Of a DNA stretch of 64,000 nt, positions 44,140-56,364 are shown one piece after another (the first letter of the stretch is position 1; each line of letters opens with the position of its first letter). This DNA comes from Brachypodium distachyon (taxonomy: Eukaryota > Streptophyta > Magnoliopsida > Poales > Poaceae). The stretch is taken from assembly GCF_000005505.3 (NCBI RefSeq), contig NC_016132.3, positions 12,390,501-12,454,500 on the forward strand, given 5' to 3'. Under the pieces are notes generated by a model. That model had not been told where the DNA came from and ran no database searches. It saw only the letters and a program-made list of their open reading frames with translations. A program made the position numbers and the translations under genes.

Positions 44140-47100
44140 TGAAGCGACCGCCCCCGAACACGGGTTCGATCTCTGTGCTTTTAGTGCTAGTCCCTGGTTC
44201 GACTCACTAGCACACACAGTTTGAAGATGTAATATCATAGAACAAAGGTCTCAAGTATTACAACGCATCATCCAGAATTTAAGAGTACTTACGAACTCGC
44301 ATAACCCCATGGGTTAGCTGGAATTAAAACAATAGTTCAACAGCGGAACGCGAAAGATACAAGGGCTACATCAACACCACGGTGAGAGCATGTTAGAATG
44401 TAGGCCCGTAACCCAAAGACCAGATCATACCCTTACTCTTCGTCGGAGCTTCCTGCATCATTAAACGATGCAGCCACTAGGATCAATACATTGACTGTAT
44501 TGGCAAGATCACTAGGAGTTATATCAGAACCTACCAAGTATATGCATAATATGGTCAGGTGGGGTTCAAGCTATTTGCATAAAAGCTTAATTGTTTAAAG
44601 CTATCTTTTTAATCAAATAATTTTATCATTATTGGACATGGGGTAGACACAGCCATGCTCCTATTAAACTAAGGACATTGAGTAGACACATCAATGCTCC
44701 TAAACCCAAGTTCAAACCATTCATTTTATTAAGAAATTAGAATGAGTGAGACTTTCCTTACAACTCCACTATCTAGTTGCTCATAATTGTCCATAACTGA
44801 GGACACGGCTAAGTACTTAGTTTTGACACTCTCGAGAGTTTGTACACATTTCCCACAAGAAACCGACGGGTTAATCCCTTACTGTCCTCATGGTAGAGTA
44901 GCAACGGCGTCGATTACGAGATTTTCAGAGGTAATTCCATAAACCACGAGACAATCACGCTCCCCCTACACAGGCTACCTCAGTACAATTCCTCGGGTCT
45001 AGGTTCATACAACATACTCTATTCTCGCCAGAGCCCATTTAACATTGTGGTTGTATTGGAAGCTACTAAATAGGAAACTAGTCCAGTCTCGGTTACCCCA
45101 GGTGGCATTCCACATTTGCGACGCAGGCGCTCCATAGACATGGAGAGACGACTCATAGAAATGGACCCATAGAAATGGACCTGACGCCGCATAACATCAA
45201 AATCCTCAAAGCCACCCACCAAGGATGGTTCATTAAATTAATTGTTTTGCCTTACTCTAATAAAATATCTCATTTCCCCATAGATATCACAATATCATAA
45301 TGTAGTAATTTCCCCCACGATACTACCATAGCCTAGCATTCAACTACAAACAATGGCAAATTTGTAGCATGGTAATGGCAAGGGCAAAACTATACTACCT
45401 GGGATTTATAGCTAGCATAGAGGTACAAGTAATATTCCTAATGCAACTAATAAAACAACTAGTGCATAGTAAAAATATTTGGAAGCTGATCAAAGTGAAC
45501 TTGCCTTCTCCAAGGTTGTGATAGTTCTCGCACTCTACACAACAACAAGGTTCACAATCCACACAATCTAAAATAAAAGAATACACTCACACATAAACAT
45601 GCTATTAGATACAAAAACATGCCATGATGCAATAGTCATGATGATGCACATTTAGTTTGGTTCTAAACTTAACATCTTTAGTTTCTGTTTTAGGGAGTCT
45701 CACAAAAGATTTGGAAAGATTATACGATAATAAGAAGATGCTAACTTTGCACAAAGCAAAGGTGAGCTTCAATTAAAAGCTTATTTGATTTTTGTAAAGC
45801 ATGGAGCAAGATTAAATTTGTGAGGCAATATTATTTACAAAATAATTTCCCTTCTGGTCCTAATGGACAGAGAGTATACTCAAAACATTTTTCAACATGC
45901 CAACATGTTCAAAACTAGTTTGAAATAATTCATATGAAATTTAAACCCTAATTAAGCATTCTGCAATTTGCTTCTATTAAAGTTGCTCAAAGTCCAAATT
46001 AAATCATGCCAAAAGATTCTACATGTTGTGAGGATTCCAGAAAGTTATAGAACTTAAAATTTGGTCAAACGGTTTAAAAGATACGATGATTTGAATAACC
46101 AGGGGCTTTTCTGCAAAACTGCCAATTATTTCGGCAGGGAATCAAGTTTTAATTATATACGGCGACATGTGGTGCAAATTCACTGGCCGGTACCGGTTTG
46201 GGTAAAGGATCTAATCCTAACCGTCTAAAACAGATCCAACGGCAGAGGAGCTTGGGGCTTACCGACGGGGCGCTAGGTCTCCGGCGGTCTTCGGCGGCGA
46301 CGGGAATCGGCGGCGCAGGCGGTCCGGGGAAGTTGTGGGCTCGGGGATTGGCGGGGATGACGTGGCTCGGCGAGGTGAAGGCGAAGGCGAAGGCGGCGGT
46401 TGCTCTCCTCGGGGACGACGGAAACAACGCCTAGGACGCCGAAAAGGGACGGCCGGCGGCGGACGTCGGCGACGGCTGCGAAGCTCCAAAACGAAAAAAC
46501 AACCGCGTCAAAGGCTGTGCCTGAGAGAGAGGAAGAGAAGGGAGTAGGCGGCGGCGCGCGGAACTCACCGAATCATCGGCGGCTGCGAGAAAACGGCGGC
46601 GACAGAAGCTTTTTCCGGCGAGCAATTCCGGCGAGACGAGAGCGAAAACGGGCGAGAGAGATGGGGGAAAAGAGAGAGGAGGTTGTGGGCTTCGGGGTGA
46701 CGCGCTCAAGTTTGAAGGTGGGGCTGCGTGGTCGGAGAAATCGGCCGGAGTCGTCATGGGCGCGAACTCGTGCGTGGCCGGGGATTTCGGAGCAGCAGTT
46801 GGAGACGAAGACGGAGCCTGACAGCGGGGTCCGCCTGTCAGCAGCACGGGCACAGCGCGCGGGCTGGTTGGGCTGCGACCTGGTGCGGTCGGGCGTAGGT
46901 GAGTGGGCCGGTTCGGCCCATTTGGCCGGGCCGGCCGCTGTTTCCTTTTTTTTCTTTTCTTTTTTCCCTTTTTCTATTTTCTGTTTTTTGAATACCAATT
47001 TTGATTCAGAGCTCCAATTCAAACCAAATAAATTGCAAGAAAATTTGTAAAATCATATTTTCATATGATTCAACTTTTGGGACAAGAATTCCCTCAAAAT

Positions 47101-47407
47101 AAAATAGTTAAAAATACTTTTGCCCATAAACCAACCTTTAGGGCTTTTTAGCTATTAAAATAATTAGTGTTTCAAATCAAATTCAAAAGCCAATAAATGG
47201 GGTAGCTTTATAAATGCATTAAACCCCTCGTGGGCTAAAGTGCAAACAACCAAAATCAAGAAGAAGGCCAAATTCAAATAAAAGTACTTTTGTTAATGAG
47301 TTTCCTGACTTAAACTTTAGGGTTTTTAAATGTGATTAAATGCAAAGGTGGCATGATGCTTATGAAATGCAATGCATATGAAGGGTTTTGAAAAATGGGA
47401 TGTTACA
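44140..47407 (-). repeat. 3' LTR of the chromovirus
   Basis: 3268 bp; on - it begins TGTAACATCCCATTTTTC and ends GGTCGCTTCA. The CpG-rich part at 46200-46900 gives several incidental arginine/alanine-rich frames. Confidence 0.82.
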
Positions 47408-47424
47408 GACCTAACCCCCTTAAG
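47408..47424 (-). other. Polypurine tract
   Basis: Reads CTTAAGGGGGTTAGGTC on -, directly upstream of the 3' LTR. It primes plus-strand synthesis in LTR retrotransposons. Confidence 0.6.
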
Positions 47425-50400
47425 ATGAATCTCGTCCTCGAGATTCTTGTTGGTTAGCAAAAAGGTGTGGGTGGTCTTCTCGAAGATCATCCTCGCGTTC
47501 CCACGTAGCTTCCTCTTCGGTGTGGTGATTCCACTGTACCTTGCAGAATTTGATGGTCTTGGCACGAGTATGCCTCTTAGCTGTATCCAAGATCTTGATT
47601 GGTTTCTCTTCATAAGTAAGATCGCTTTGAATCTCGACTTCTTCAAGTGGAATTGTATCCCTCAGTGGCGTATCGGCCATTTTCGGGTGACATTTCTTCA
47701 ACTGCGACACGTGGAACACGTCGTGGACGCTTGTCAACACTTCAGGTAATTTCAACTTGTAAGCTACCTCTCCTTGGCGTGCCAAAACCTTGTAAGGTCC
47801 CATGAAGCGTGGTGCTAGTTTTCCTTTAATCCCGAATCTCTTAACTCTGCGTATCGGAGAAACTCTGAGATACGCTCTGTCACCAATCTCATAGGTGACT
47901 TCCCTACGCTTGGAATTTGCATAACTCTTTTGCGAGCAATCTTGAGTCTGTCTCGAATTAGCCTGACCTTCTCTTCGGCATCCTTTATCATGTCGGGTCC
48001 GAATAAACTACGGTCTCCTACTCCATCTCATAGTAATGGTGTTCTGCATTTCTTGCCATACAAAGCTTCGAAAGGTGCCATTCCAATACTTGATTGAAAA
48101 CCGTTGTTGTATGAGAACTCTGCATAAGGTAGATTCTCATCCCAGCTAGAACCATAGTCCAGAGCGCAAGCTCTCCACATATCCTCGAGGATTTGGTTTA
48201 CTCTTTCGGTTTGTCCATCCGTCTGTGGATGAAACGCTGTGCTAAACTCCAGTCTCGTGCCTAGAGACTCGTGCAATTGTCCCCAAAATCTTGAAGTAAA
48301 CTGAGTACCTCTGTCTGAGACGATCTCTTTAGGAACTCCATGTAGGCATACAATCCTGGACATGTAGCGTTTGGCCAATTGAGTTGTATAAGTGGTCTTC
48401 ATAGGTATGAAATGTGCAACCTTGGTCAAACGATCAACTACAACCCATATTGAATCATAACCAGACCTTGTCCTCGGCAAGCCGGTGATGAAATCCATGC
48501 CTACTTTATCCCATTTCCAGTCTGGCACTGGCAACGGTCGTAGCAATCCAGCCGGTTTCTGATGTTCCGCTTTGACTCTGCTACACACATCACACAGAGC
48601 AATGTACTCAGCGATATCTCACTTCAATCCTGTCCACCAAAATTTTTCTTTCAAGTCCATGTACATCTTTGTGTTCCCGGGGTGAATCGAGTATGGTGAA
48701 TCGTGAGACTCTCGAAGTATTAGCTTTCTGATCTCGGGGTCTTGTGGTACACAAATACGTTTCTCAAACCATATGGTACCTTGGTCATCCTCAATGAATC
48801 CTTTCGCGTTTTCAGCAATCATATTATCCTTCATCTCTCTAATTTCTGAGCCGTCTTTCTGGGCTTCTCTAATTCTGTCCAGCAAGGTGGGTTCTACTTC
48901 CAAGTTGGCTAGGTAACCTTCCTATCTCTAATCTGAGGCTTTGAATTGCTGAAACAATTCAGAGGGTAACTCTCTAGCTGTAAGTCCATTGACATAGCCC
49001 TTGCGGCTTAAAGCGTCGGCTACTACGTTAGCCTTGCCTGGATGGTATTGTAGATTCAAATTATAATCCTTGATTAACTCTAACCATCCCCTTTGTCTCA
49101 AGTTCAACTCCTTCTGCGTGAATATATACTTCAAGCTCTTGCGATCGGTGAACGATTCACAATGCTTTCCCATGAGATAGTGTCTCCAAGTCTTGAGCGC
49201 GTGTACTACAGACGCTAGTTCCAAATCATGAGTGGGGTAATTTCCTTCGTGACTCTTAAGTTGTCGTGAGGCGTATGCCACAACTCTTCCTCCTTGCATC
49301 AAAACACAGCCCAATCCTAGACGCGTGGCGTCACAGTATACATGGAAGTCTTCTAGCAGGTTGGGTAAAACAAGGATGGGTGCAGACACGAATCTCTTCT
49401 TCAAATCTTGAAAACTTTCTTCACACTTATCAGTCCATTCAAATTTCTTCTCTTTCTTCAAAAGTTCAGTCATGGGTTTCGCTATCTTGGAGAAATTCTC
49501 AATGAACCTCCTGTAGTATCCGGCAAGTCCTAAGAAGCTGCGAACATCACCGACGTTCTTAGGGGCTTCCCATTCAGTTACTGCTGCTACCTTAGCGGGA
49601 TCAACAGCAACTCCATCTCCTGACACTATGTGTCCCAAGAAACCTACTTCGGACAACCAAAATTCACACTTGCTGAATTTGGCGTAAAGCTTGTGTTCTC
49701 TAAGCTTTTCCATAATTAGACGCAAATGTCCTTCATGTTCTTCTTTGCTCTTCGAGTAAATCAAAATATCGTCGATGAACACTGCGACAAACTTGTCCAA
49801 ATATTCCATGAATACCTTGTTCATCATATTCATGAAGTATGCCGATGCGTTGGTCAATCCAAAAGGCATCACCGTATACTCATACAGGCCATATCTGGTG
49901 GTAAATGCCGTCTTGGGTATATCCGCTTCTCGGATCTTTAACTGAAAATATCCCAATCGAAGGTCGATCTTTGAGAATACACAGGCTCCTTTCAACTGAT
50001 CGAATAGATCATTGATTATGGCCAATGGGTACTTGTTCTTTATCGTCACCTCATTTAGTGAATGATAGTCTATGCACATCCTTTGACTCTAGTCCTTTTT
50101 CTCAACAAATAGAACAGGTGCTCCCCAAGGTGATGACGAATAAATCCTTTTGCCAACTGTTCTGCGAGTTGCTTCTTTAGTTCCTTCAACTCATCCACAG
50201 CCATCTTATACGGTCTCTTGGCTATAGGTCCACTTCCAGGAAATAACTCGATAAGAAATTCCACATCATGGTCCGGTGGCATGCCTGGCAATTCCTCTGG
50301 AAAACACATCCGGATATTCTTTCACTATCGGCACATCCTCTAGGCTAACCCCCTTAAGATGATTTACCTTGGGTATCTCAAGTTCATAGGTTGACTTGAA

Positions 50401-50871
50401 GTGTCGCTTCTTCTCCAGGGTTGTGAGTGTAATTGTCCTCTTGACACAATCTATAAGTCCTTCATACTTGGCTAGCCAATCCATTCCTAGGATTACATCC
50501 AAACCTTCCGATCCTAACACTATCAGGTCTGTGGGGAAGCTGTGTTTTCCAATTCTTAGTGCCAGCATTCGGCATTCATAAGCTGTTATCATCTCTCCCC
50601 CAGCTGACTTCACGTTCATAGGGTTCACTAAGGTACTAGTTGGTAACCCATTCTTATGCACAAAACTCCTTGAGATGAAAGAATGCGATGCACCAGTATC
50701 AAACAGCACGAGTGCTTCAAAAGTATTAAGGCGGAAGGTGCCGATTACGATACCTTGCTCCTCCGTGATTTCTTCCACGTTGACGTGGTTCACATTGCCC
50801 TTCTGGAATGGGTTGGGCTTGCTTCCTGCCTCGTTGAACTTTTCGGGGCAGTCATTGGAGTAGTGCCCCAT
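47420..50871 (-). pseudogene. Chromovirus pol: protease, RT, RNase H, integrase, chromodomain (broken)
   Basis: In order on -: zinc-knuckle end and protease (ALVLFDTGASHSFIS, about 50700); reverse transcriptase ([44 protein letters not shown] in place of the usual YxDD) to RNase H ([35 protein letters not shown]); integrase with HHCC region (ESHDSPYSIHPGNTKMY) and DDE core (VGMDFITGL, VSDRGTQFTS, HPQTDGQTERVN); then VFHVSQLKKCHP and a chromodomain (VQWNHHTEEEATWEREDDLR). Frameshifts near 50290, 50085 and between 48028 and 47803, and in-frame stops near 48928 and at 48619-48621, inactivate it. Confidence 0.88.
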
Positions 50872-51930
50872 CTTGTGACACTTGAAGCATTCCCCTTGGC
50901 TCAGGTCTCTGCCAGTGTTGCGGTTCTGCCCTGGGTTGCCTCCATTGTTCTGGCCATTGCCCCTACTGTTGGTGTTCCTCGGACGCTGGTGTTGGTGCTG
51001 ATGCTGATGCTGATGCGGGTGCCGGTTGCCATTGCCTCCCTAGTGGTTGTGTCCTTGACCTCCATGCCGATGGTGATGTCCACTCCCTCCATGGTGGTTC
51101 TGATGGTGGTTCCCATGCTTAACCATCGAAGAGCTGCCACTACCCTCATAAGAGGTGCGCGGCTTCTGGTGTGGACCAGCGTGGTTGTTGCCATGGTGAG
51201 GCCTCTTCCTGCGGTTCTCCATCTGATTCTGCTTGTTCTCCAGAATGATGGCCTTGTCCATTAGGGACTGATAGGTAGGAATGTAGACGACTGCCAACTG
51301 AACGGCAAGTTCATCGTTCAAACCATCCAAGAACCTTTCACGGTGCTTGGCATCAGTGTTGACATCGTCCGGGGCATAGCGAGACAATATGTTGAATGCC
51401 TCAATATACTCCGACACGGTACGGTTTCCCTGCCTCAGCTTATGGAACTCCCTCTTTTTGAGGATCAGCACGCCCGCAGAGATGTGGGTGGTGCGGAAGG
51501 CATCCTGAAACATCTCCCATGTAACCTCTTCCATGGGAGTGGTGATCTGGTAGGTCTCCCACCAAGCTGCGGCAGGTCCTTCAAGTAGGTGAGCAACAAA
51601 TCTCACCTTTTCTGCCTCAGTGCAACCCACAATCACTAGGCACTTGCTCACAGAGCGAAGCCAATCATCAGCCACTATTGGTTCAGACGAGCTGGTGAAG
51701 GTAGGTGGGCGCAACCTCAGAAAGCGGGTTAACATGTCCACTTGAGGTGGTGGGTTGTGGTGCTGGTTGTTGTGGTTGTTGTTGTTGTTCGGATTGTTGT
51801 TCATTTGCTGGGTCAGTGCTTGCAGAATCTGCGTTTGAGCTGCCAACAGTTGTTGCATAGTAGCGGCATTGTTGTCCTGCCCCTCCTCATTGTCAATAGC
51901 ACCGCGGCGAGGTTCACGTCTCGGCGGCAT
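50872..51930 (-). pseudogene. Chromovirus gag (nucleocapsid precursor), broken
   Basis: ATG at 51930 (MPPRREPRRGAIDNEEGQ), an Asn/Gln-rich linker, then the retrotransposon gag domain (RFLRLRPPTFTSSSEPIVAD, EKVRFVAHLLEGPAAAWWET, FHKLRQGNRTVSEYIEAF). A His/Gly-rich stretch is stopped by TAG at 51040-51042. Past the stop, the same frame continues to a CCHC zinc knuckle (CFKCHKMGHYSNDC, about 50890-50840) and into protease, so gag and pol share one frame. Confidence 0.85.
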
Positions 51931-52269
51931 CTGTTTTGGAACAACATAGATGAGGACAATAGATAGATAGGGTCTAAGAGAAATTTAAGCCCCACAACAC
52001 AGGCAAATACAACAATACAGACAACAGGCATATCACAAGTATAGCAAATTCAAACATGAAGAAGACAAATATATCACGAGCAAAGCATTCACTAAAATTT
52101 AGCATCCAAAAGAAAATAGTTCACGAGGCATACCGGCCTAAATCATAAGTAAAAGTTGCAAGCAAACACACGAATCTACATTGCCACACCACAACGACAG
52201 CATGGTCAGTAACTATCACGATTAACGAAATATAAATAGATAGATAGTTTGGCGGGCTCCGAGCTGAGT

Positions 52270-53075
52270 CTAAGGAAGGGTGGTGAAGTTGGTGGCTCCG
52301 GAGGCCCTCGCCCTGGAACGGGTGTTGGTGGCGGGGGTGTTCATCTCCTGTGCCTCCTGAGGTTCCTCTTCCTGTGGCTCCATCTCCTCATCCTGAGGGG
52401 GTGGCGGAGCCTGTGCAGGTGCAGCGTTGGTGACTTGAGCTTGGAGCTGGTCGAAGTTGAGCTGCAGAAGGTCCTTCTCGTACAGAATCTGCTCCATGAA
52501 CTCGTGCATGTTCAGGATGGCGGTCCCCCTGCGGGTCAGCTCAGTCGCCTGCTGCGCCAGTTGTTCCTTGAGTATTCCCACCTGTTCCTTAGCAATGTCC
52601 GCTCAGGTCATCTCATTATAAAGGCTCTTCCCCATATCCACCGTGTTCTGCTCCAATGCTTGAAACTGAACACCTCCATGTGTGGGTCATCTCCCAGGAC
52701 TTCCGAACCCACGGCATTCCCGCCAACAACTCGCCTCCCGAAGCTACGGAAGACGGAGTCCTATGGCAGGTCATCGTGGTACGCCTCGCACACACGCGCT
52801 ATCGCGTGCTGCATAGCGAACTGCAGTCCCAGCATGAAGTCGGGGTAGCGCACGGAGTAGGTGATGTTGGGCGTCATTGGGACAACGGCCCGTCCCTTGA
52901 TCTCGGTATCGATCTCCCAACGGCGTGCTCCTCCCTGAGATCCCACCGGCTCGGTGCGTCCTCGGAAGCAGGGTGCTGCCAGGTGCAGCGTCGTGCACAA
53001 CGTCGCCAACTGCCTTCCGAAGGGGACGTCGTCCTCAGTCATTGGGTAGTGGGTGAGTGAAGGGAGGTTCGTCAC
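52270..53075 (-). pseudogene. Extra frame upstream of gag in the chromovirus
   Basis: Two - strand pieces: 53075-52761 (MTNLPSLTHYPMTEDDVPFG, ...VVPMTPNITYSVRYPDFMLG) and 52581-52270 (MGILKEQLAQQATELTRRGT, a leucine/glutamine heptad-like helix, then an acidic Pro/Glu stretch). The part between has been disrupted. They lie between the 5' LTR and gag on the same strand. I know of no enzymatic motif. I infer an additional structural or regulatory protein of this retrotransposon family. Confidence 0.5.
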
Positions 53076-53370
53076 CGAAATTTGGTGGGCCGTTCATCTA
53101 CAAGATTTTTGGTGGAAGGAGAGAATCAGTTATATGCTCAAGTAGGTAAATGCATAAAGGTAACAATGACAAGGTGGTGTGTATGTTACGCAAACATGAC
53201 GAATAAATGCAATGGTGGAAACATGACAGTGTAGTATGAGATTGTTATAAATGCATATAAAATCTGAAGATGCATGAGAAGGGATAAATTTTTTTTCTGC
53301 AAGTGTAGATGAAGTAAAACATATGTAGTATGTAGGTACGAAACAATGATATGATATGCGAGTGTATAAG

Positions 53371-53818
53371 TGAAGCGACTGCCCCGGTACAGGGTTCGAT
53401 CTCTGTGCTTACCGTGCTAGTCCCTGGATCGACTCGCTAGCACACACAGTTTCAAAATGTAATATCAAGATACAAAGGTCAAAAGTATATTACATCGCAT
53501 TGATCCAGAATTTTAATAATACCTTACATATCATAACCTCATGGGTTAGCTCAAAAGAAAATAAATCTTGCAGCGGAAGGCAGAAGATACATGAGTCCGA
53601 TAAAAACTCCATAGTCGAAACATGTTGGAATGTAAACTCGCAACCCTAACAATTCATATCTCACTCTTCACCTGGTTCACCTACAACATTTAAACGTTGC
53701 AGCCATTAGGGGGTCTTGGCAAGTTCACCAAAGGGTTACAGCAGACCTAACAAATATATGCATTATTTGGCAAGGTAGGGGTTTGGCTATTTGCATAAAA
53801 GCATCATTGTTTCATCCT
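53371..53818 (-). repeat. Partial 5' LTR of the chromovirus
   Basis: Matches 44140-44600 with substitutions and small indels, then ends abruptly near TTGCATAAAAGCATCATTG (about 53818). The remaining about 2.8 kb of LTR and the outer target duplication are missing. Confidence 0.75.
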
Positions 53819-53855
53819 ATCATTTTTGGGAGAATTTGGGAGAGATTCTTTTTAC

Positions 53856-54172
53856 CTATGCTGCAAGAAGAGAGCATCTCCCAGCTTGTTATCGCAGCAG
53901 GAGGCAAGCCGATAGCAACCATCACAGCTCTGGACGACGGCACAGTCGTCGAAGATGTAGTCGTCCGCCTCCCTCCTCGCAGCCGCCACCGGTCGGGCTT
54001 CCCCCGGGCGAAGATGCAAGGACCGGTCGAGCTTCCTCCGGGGACGGCAGCTCGAGTTCGAGCTTCCTCGGATCTGGCACTTCCGCCACCGCGAAGGTTC
54101 AATTCTTAGGATGGAAAGTGGAGATTTGGCCGGCGAGGCGAGGTGAGGCGAAGAGGTGGCCGGCAAGGGCAT
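53856..54172 (-). CDS. Possible first exon of an unknown gene
   Basis: ATG at 54172 on - (MPLPATSSPHLASPAKSPLS) opens a frame with EADDYIFDDCAVVQSCDGCY and ends at a good splice donor, CATAG/GTAAAAAG (53856/53855). A CpG-rich, CT-rich leader of about 430 bases lies upstream. Downstream exons would lie left of 53850 but the chromovirus LTR begins at 53818, so the gene is probably decapitated. I recognise no domain. It could also be a noncoding leader of a lost gene. Confidence 0.35.
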
Positions 54173-54600
54173 AGGTGGAGGCGTGGTGTCGGCGGGGGAA
54201 TGGATGGAGGGAGGCCGGGAGGAGGGAGCGGCGACAGGCAAGGGCGTGCTGGCCGGCGATGGGGCAGAGGGGAACCGAGGAGAGCTCGAGCAGAGGAGTC
54301 AGAGCAATGGTAGAAAGAGAGAGGACGGGAGGAATAGACGGGAAGACACAGGACGTGTACACTGCGGAGTATTCGAGAACACACCCAAAGCCGGAAGCGA
54401 GAAGCCACGTAACACGGCGACATGGACGCTTCGATCTCAAGGAGCGTGAGCGGCGCCGCCGCTGTGGCTTCAGACGAATGGGACAGGAGGAAGCAACCGG
54501 CACCCAATCGCCCACGAGACGATGAAGCCTTCTGGAAGACACGCGAACACACCGCACCATAGGCCCACCGCGAAAGCCCAACCAAGCCCACAGCCCCGAC
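54173..54600 (-). promoter_or_regulatory. CpG-rich leader/promoter-like region
   Basis: GC- and CpG-rich, pyrimidine-rich on -. Long open frames here are compositional. It fits a promoter-proximal 5' UTR of the possible exon at 53856-54172. Confidence 0.3.
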
Positions 54601-54932
54601 GCGAAAACGAAAAAAAAACAAATGTGTTGACGTGGCCAATCGATTGCACAGGTCGTTTCTTCGCCCTTTAGATATTCTAACCCTACCCGTCCCTCTTATG
54701 ACAAAACCGCCTCCGCTTCACTGCTTCCGGGCGGCGACGTCGTGGGCAGAGGGTGGAAACCGGATCTGTAATGGAAGAGGGTGGGGATTGGAGAAGACTG
54801 GCGAGTGCATGTAATCTTCCTCAACATTTGATCTAGTATCGTAGATCTCAACAAGATTAAGTTAACAATGAAAACGGATAGTTAAGTTGCACAGTTTAGG
54901 ACATTTAAAAAAAAAGTGAGACAGAAAGAATC
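54601..54932. other. Intergenic, no gene seen
   Basis: No motif-bearing frame or repeat. Confidence 0.45.
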
Positions 54933-54934
54933 TA

Positions 54935-55016
54935 CTCCCTCCGATTCATTTTACTTGTCACAGATTTAATATAAAGTTGTACTAAATTAACGACAAGTAA
55001 TTTTGGTCCGAGGGAG
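54935..55016. mobile_element. Stowaway MITE
   Basis: 82 bp, ends CTCCCTCCGATTCATTTTAC and inverted CTCCCTCGGACCAAAATTAC, TA duplication (54933-54934, 55017-55018). Confidence 0.85.
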
Positions 55017-56364
55017 TAGTAAATTTTGCCAGCATGCTGGACGCTGTAGGTAAGACTAGCATGGATAAGTGCGCCCCATAGTACAGTCCTTAAAATTTTG
55101 AATCATACAAAAGTTCTATGCAAATTGAACAATTCTTTTTTTCTGATAGTCTAATTGCACAATTCTAACATCACGAGATCACAAAAAACCGCTCCCAGTT
55201 ACTACCGATTGAGATCTCTTACCGATTCCGTAGGAACTATTCTATACGTATTCAAATTTTAGGAACACATTTAGGACATCTTTGATAGAAGGAAAATCCA
55301 AATCATTATTTATGGATTGTTAGGAATTTTCCCACAAAAGTAGTTTGATTTGTAGAATTCAACGAGATGAATCCATATTACAACCGTGAGCTAATCACAA
55401 AGTTTAAATTACCCCACTGAACTCCAATACTGGTTTGAGTATAACATGCAACTATTCATACTGTTTAAATTACCCCATGACGTGGCCAAGATATGATTTT
55501 CGCATCCGTGGCGTGTTTTGACCGAGTTGACATCCAAATTTTTTCTTCAATACCGAGTCAAAATGCACTGAAATCTTAACAGTAGGGTTAACAACAACAT
55601 TTATGATTTTTTTCAATTTGGGAACTTTTTGGAATTCAAAATTTAAAACTCAAGCATAAAATGTCATTTTCTACTGATCGTTTGCCCAAAGAAGCTGAAA
55701 CTTTAAGAGTGGGTTGGGTTGAGAACATGATTTTTTATTTTCTTCATTTTTCTGGACTGAAAAAACCTTAGTTGACTTAGTCAAACATACTCACTCCGTT
55801 CCTAAATTTTTGTTGTTGTTTTAGCTCGGATCAGAGCCTCGGAGGGAGTATCAAGTATGTTAGAACCATCTTTTCGTTGGGTGAAGGTGGTAAGGCATGA
55901 ATAATTGGAGTTTGTGTTCTAACCAGTGTTGGAGTTGAGGGGATAATTTAAACTTTGTTGTTAGTCTAGAGTTGTAATATGAACTTATCTCAGCTGCAAC
56001 CCATCAGAATATTCATTAAACATGCGGGTTACTTCTAAAAAAATTGATTGGTAAAAATGCAAGAATAGATTTCACTAGCAAAGGGACCAATAAATTACAA
56101 ATAAAGAATCATGAACTATCATAGTCAACTCGCGAGAAGCAAGATGTAGTTAGCTCATGCCTAATAACAGAACACTATTCACTAACTTCACATATCTTTT
56201 CCTCAGTACTACTTACAATATCATCTAGTTCCCCACCTTACGAAAAAAAATGCAGCCTATAAAGCAAGTCGCCTAAATTGAAGGAAAATTTTGTAAAACA
56301 AGGGGGCTCACAATGAAAAAAGAAAGAGTTTGCTGAAGTTACAATGGTGATTGACTGCAACTCA
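55017..56364. other. PP2C 3' flank, no gene seen
   Basis: AT-rich. Holds a very short Stowaway relic at 55790-55848 (CTCACTCCGTTCCTAAA ... GGAGGGAG, TA on both sides). The part next to 56364 should be the PP2C 3' UTR. Confidence 0.5.
55790..55848. mobile_element. Stowaway MITE relic, internally deleted
   Basis: 59 bp between TA dinucleotides with CTCACTCCG and CGGAGGGAG ends; the inner arms no longer pair fully. Confidence 0.55.

Larger units (their letters stand above)
44140..53818 (-). mobile_element. Ty3/gypsy chromovirus (Tekay-like), truncated at its 5' LTR
   Basis: Element orientation is -. The 3' LTR is complete (44140-47407), preceded by a polypurine tract; gag-pol lies at 47420-51930, an extra upstream frame at 52270-53075, and a partial 5' LTR at 53371-53818. 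The two LTRs clearly match in the first about 430 bases (TGAAGCGAC, GGGTTCGATCTCTGTGC, CTAGCACACACAGTTT) but have many differences, indicating an old insertion. No tRNA-Met primer site is visible next to 53371. The target site on the left is GCCAT (44135-44139); its partner is lost. The chromodomain and TGTAACA LTR start place it among Tekay/Del-type chromoviruses. Confidence 0.85.

Noticed and set aside
46149..47050. Frames of 140-216 codons on both strands
   Set aside because: Inside the CpG-rich part of the chromovirus 3' LTR; no homology recognised.
52249..52848. 199-codon + strand frame opposite the extra retrotransposon frame
   Set aside because: Antisense shadow of the - strand frame; no motif.
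54156..54525. + strand Gly/Arg/Glu-rich frames
   Set aside because: Antisense to the CpG-rich leader; compositional only.
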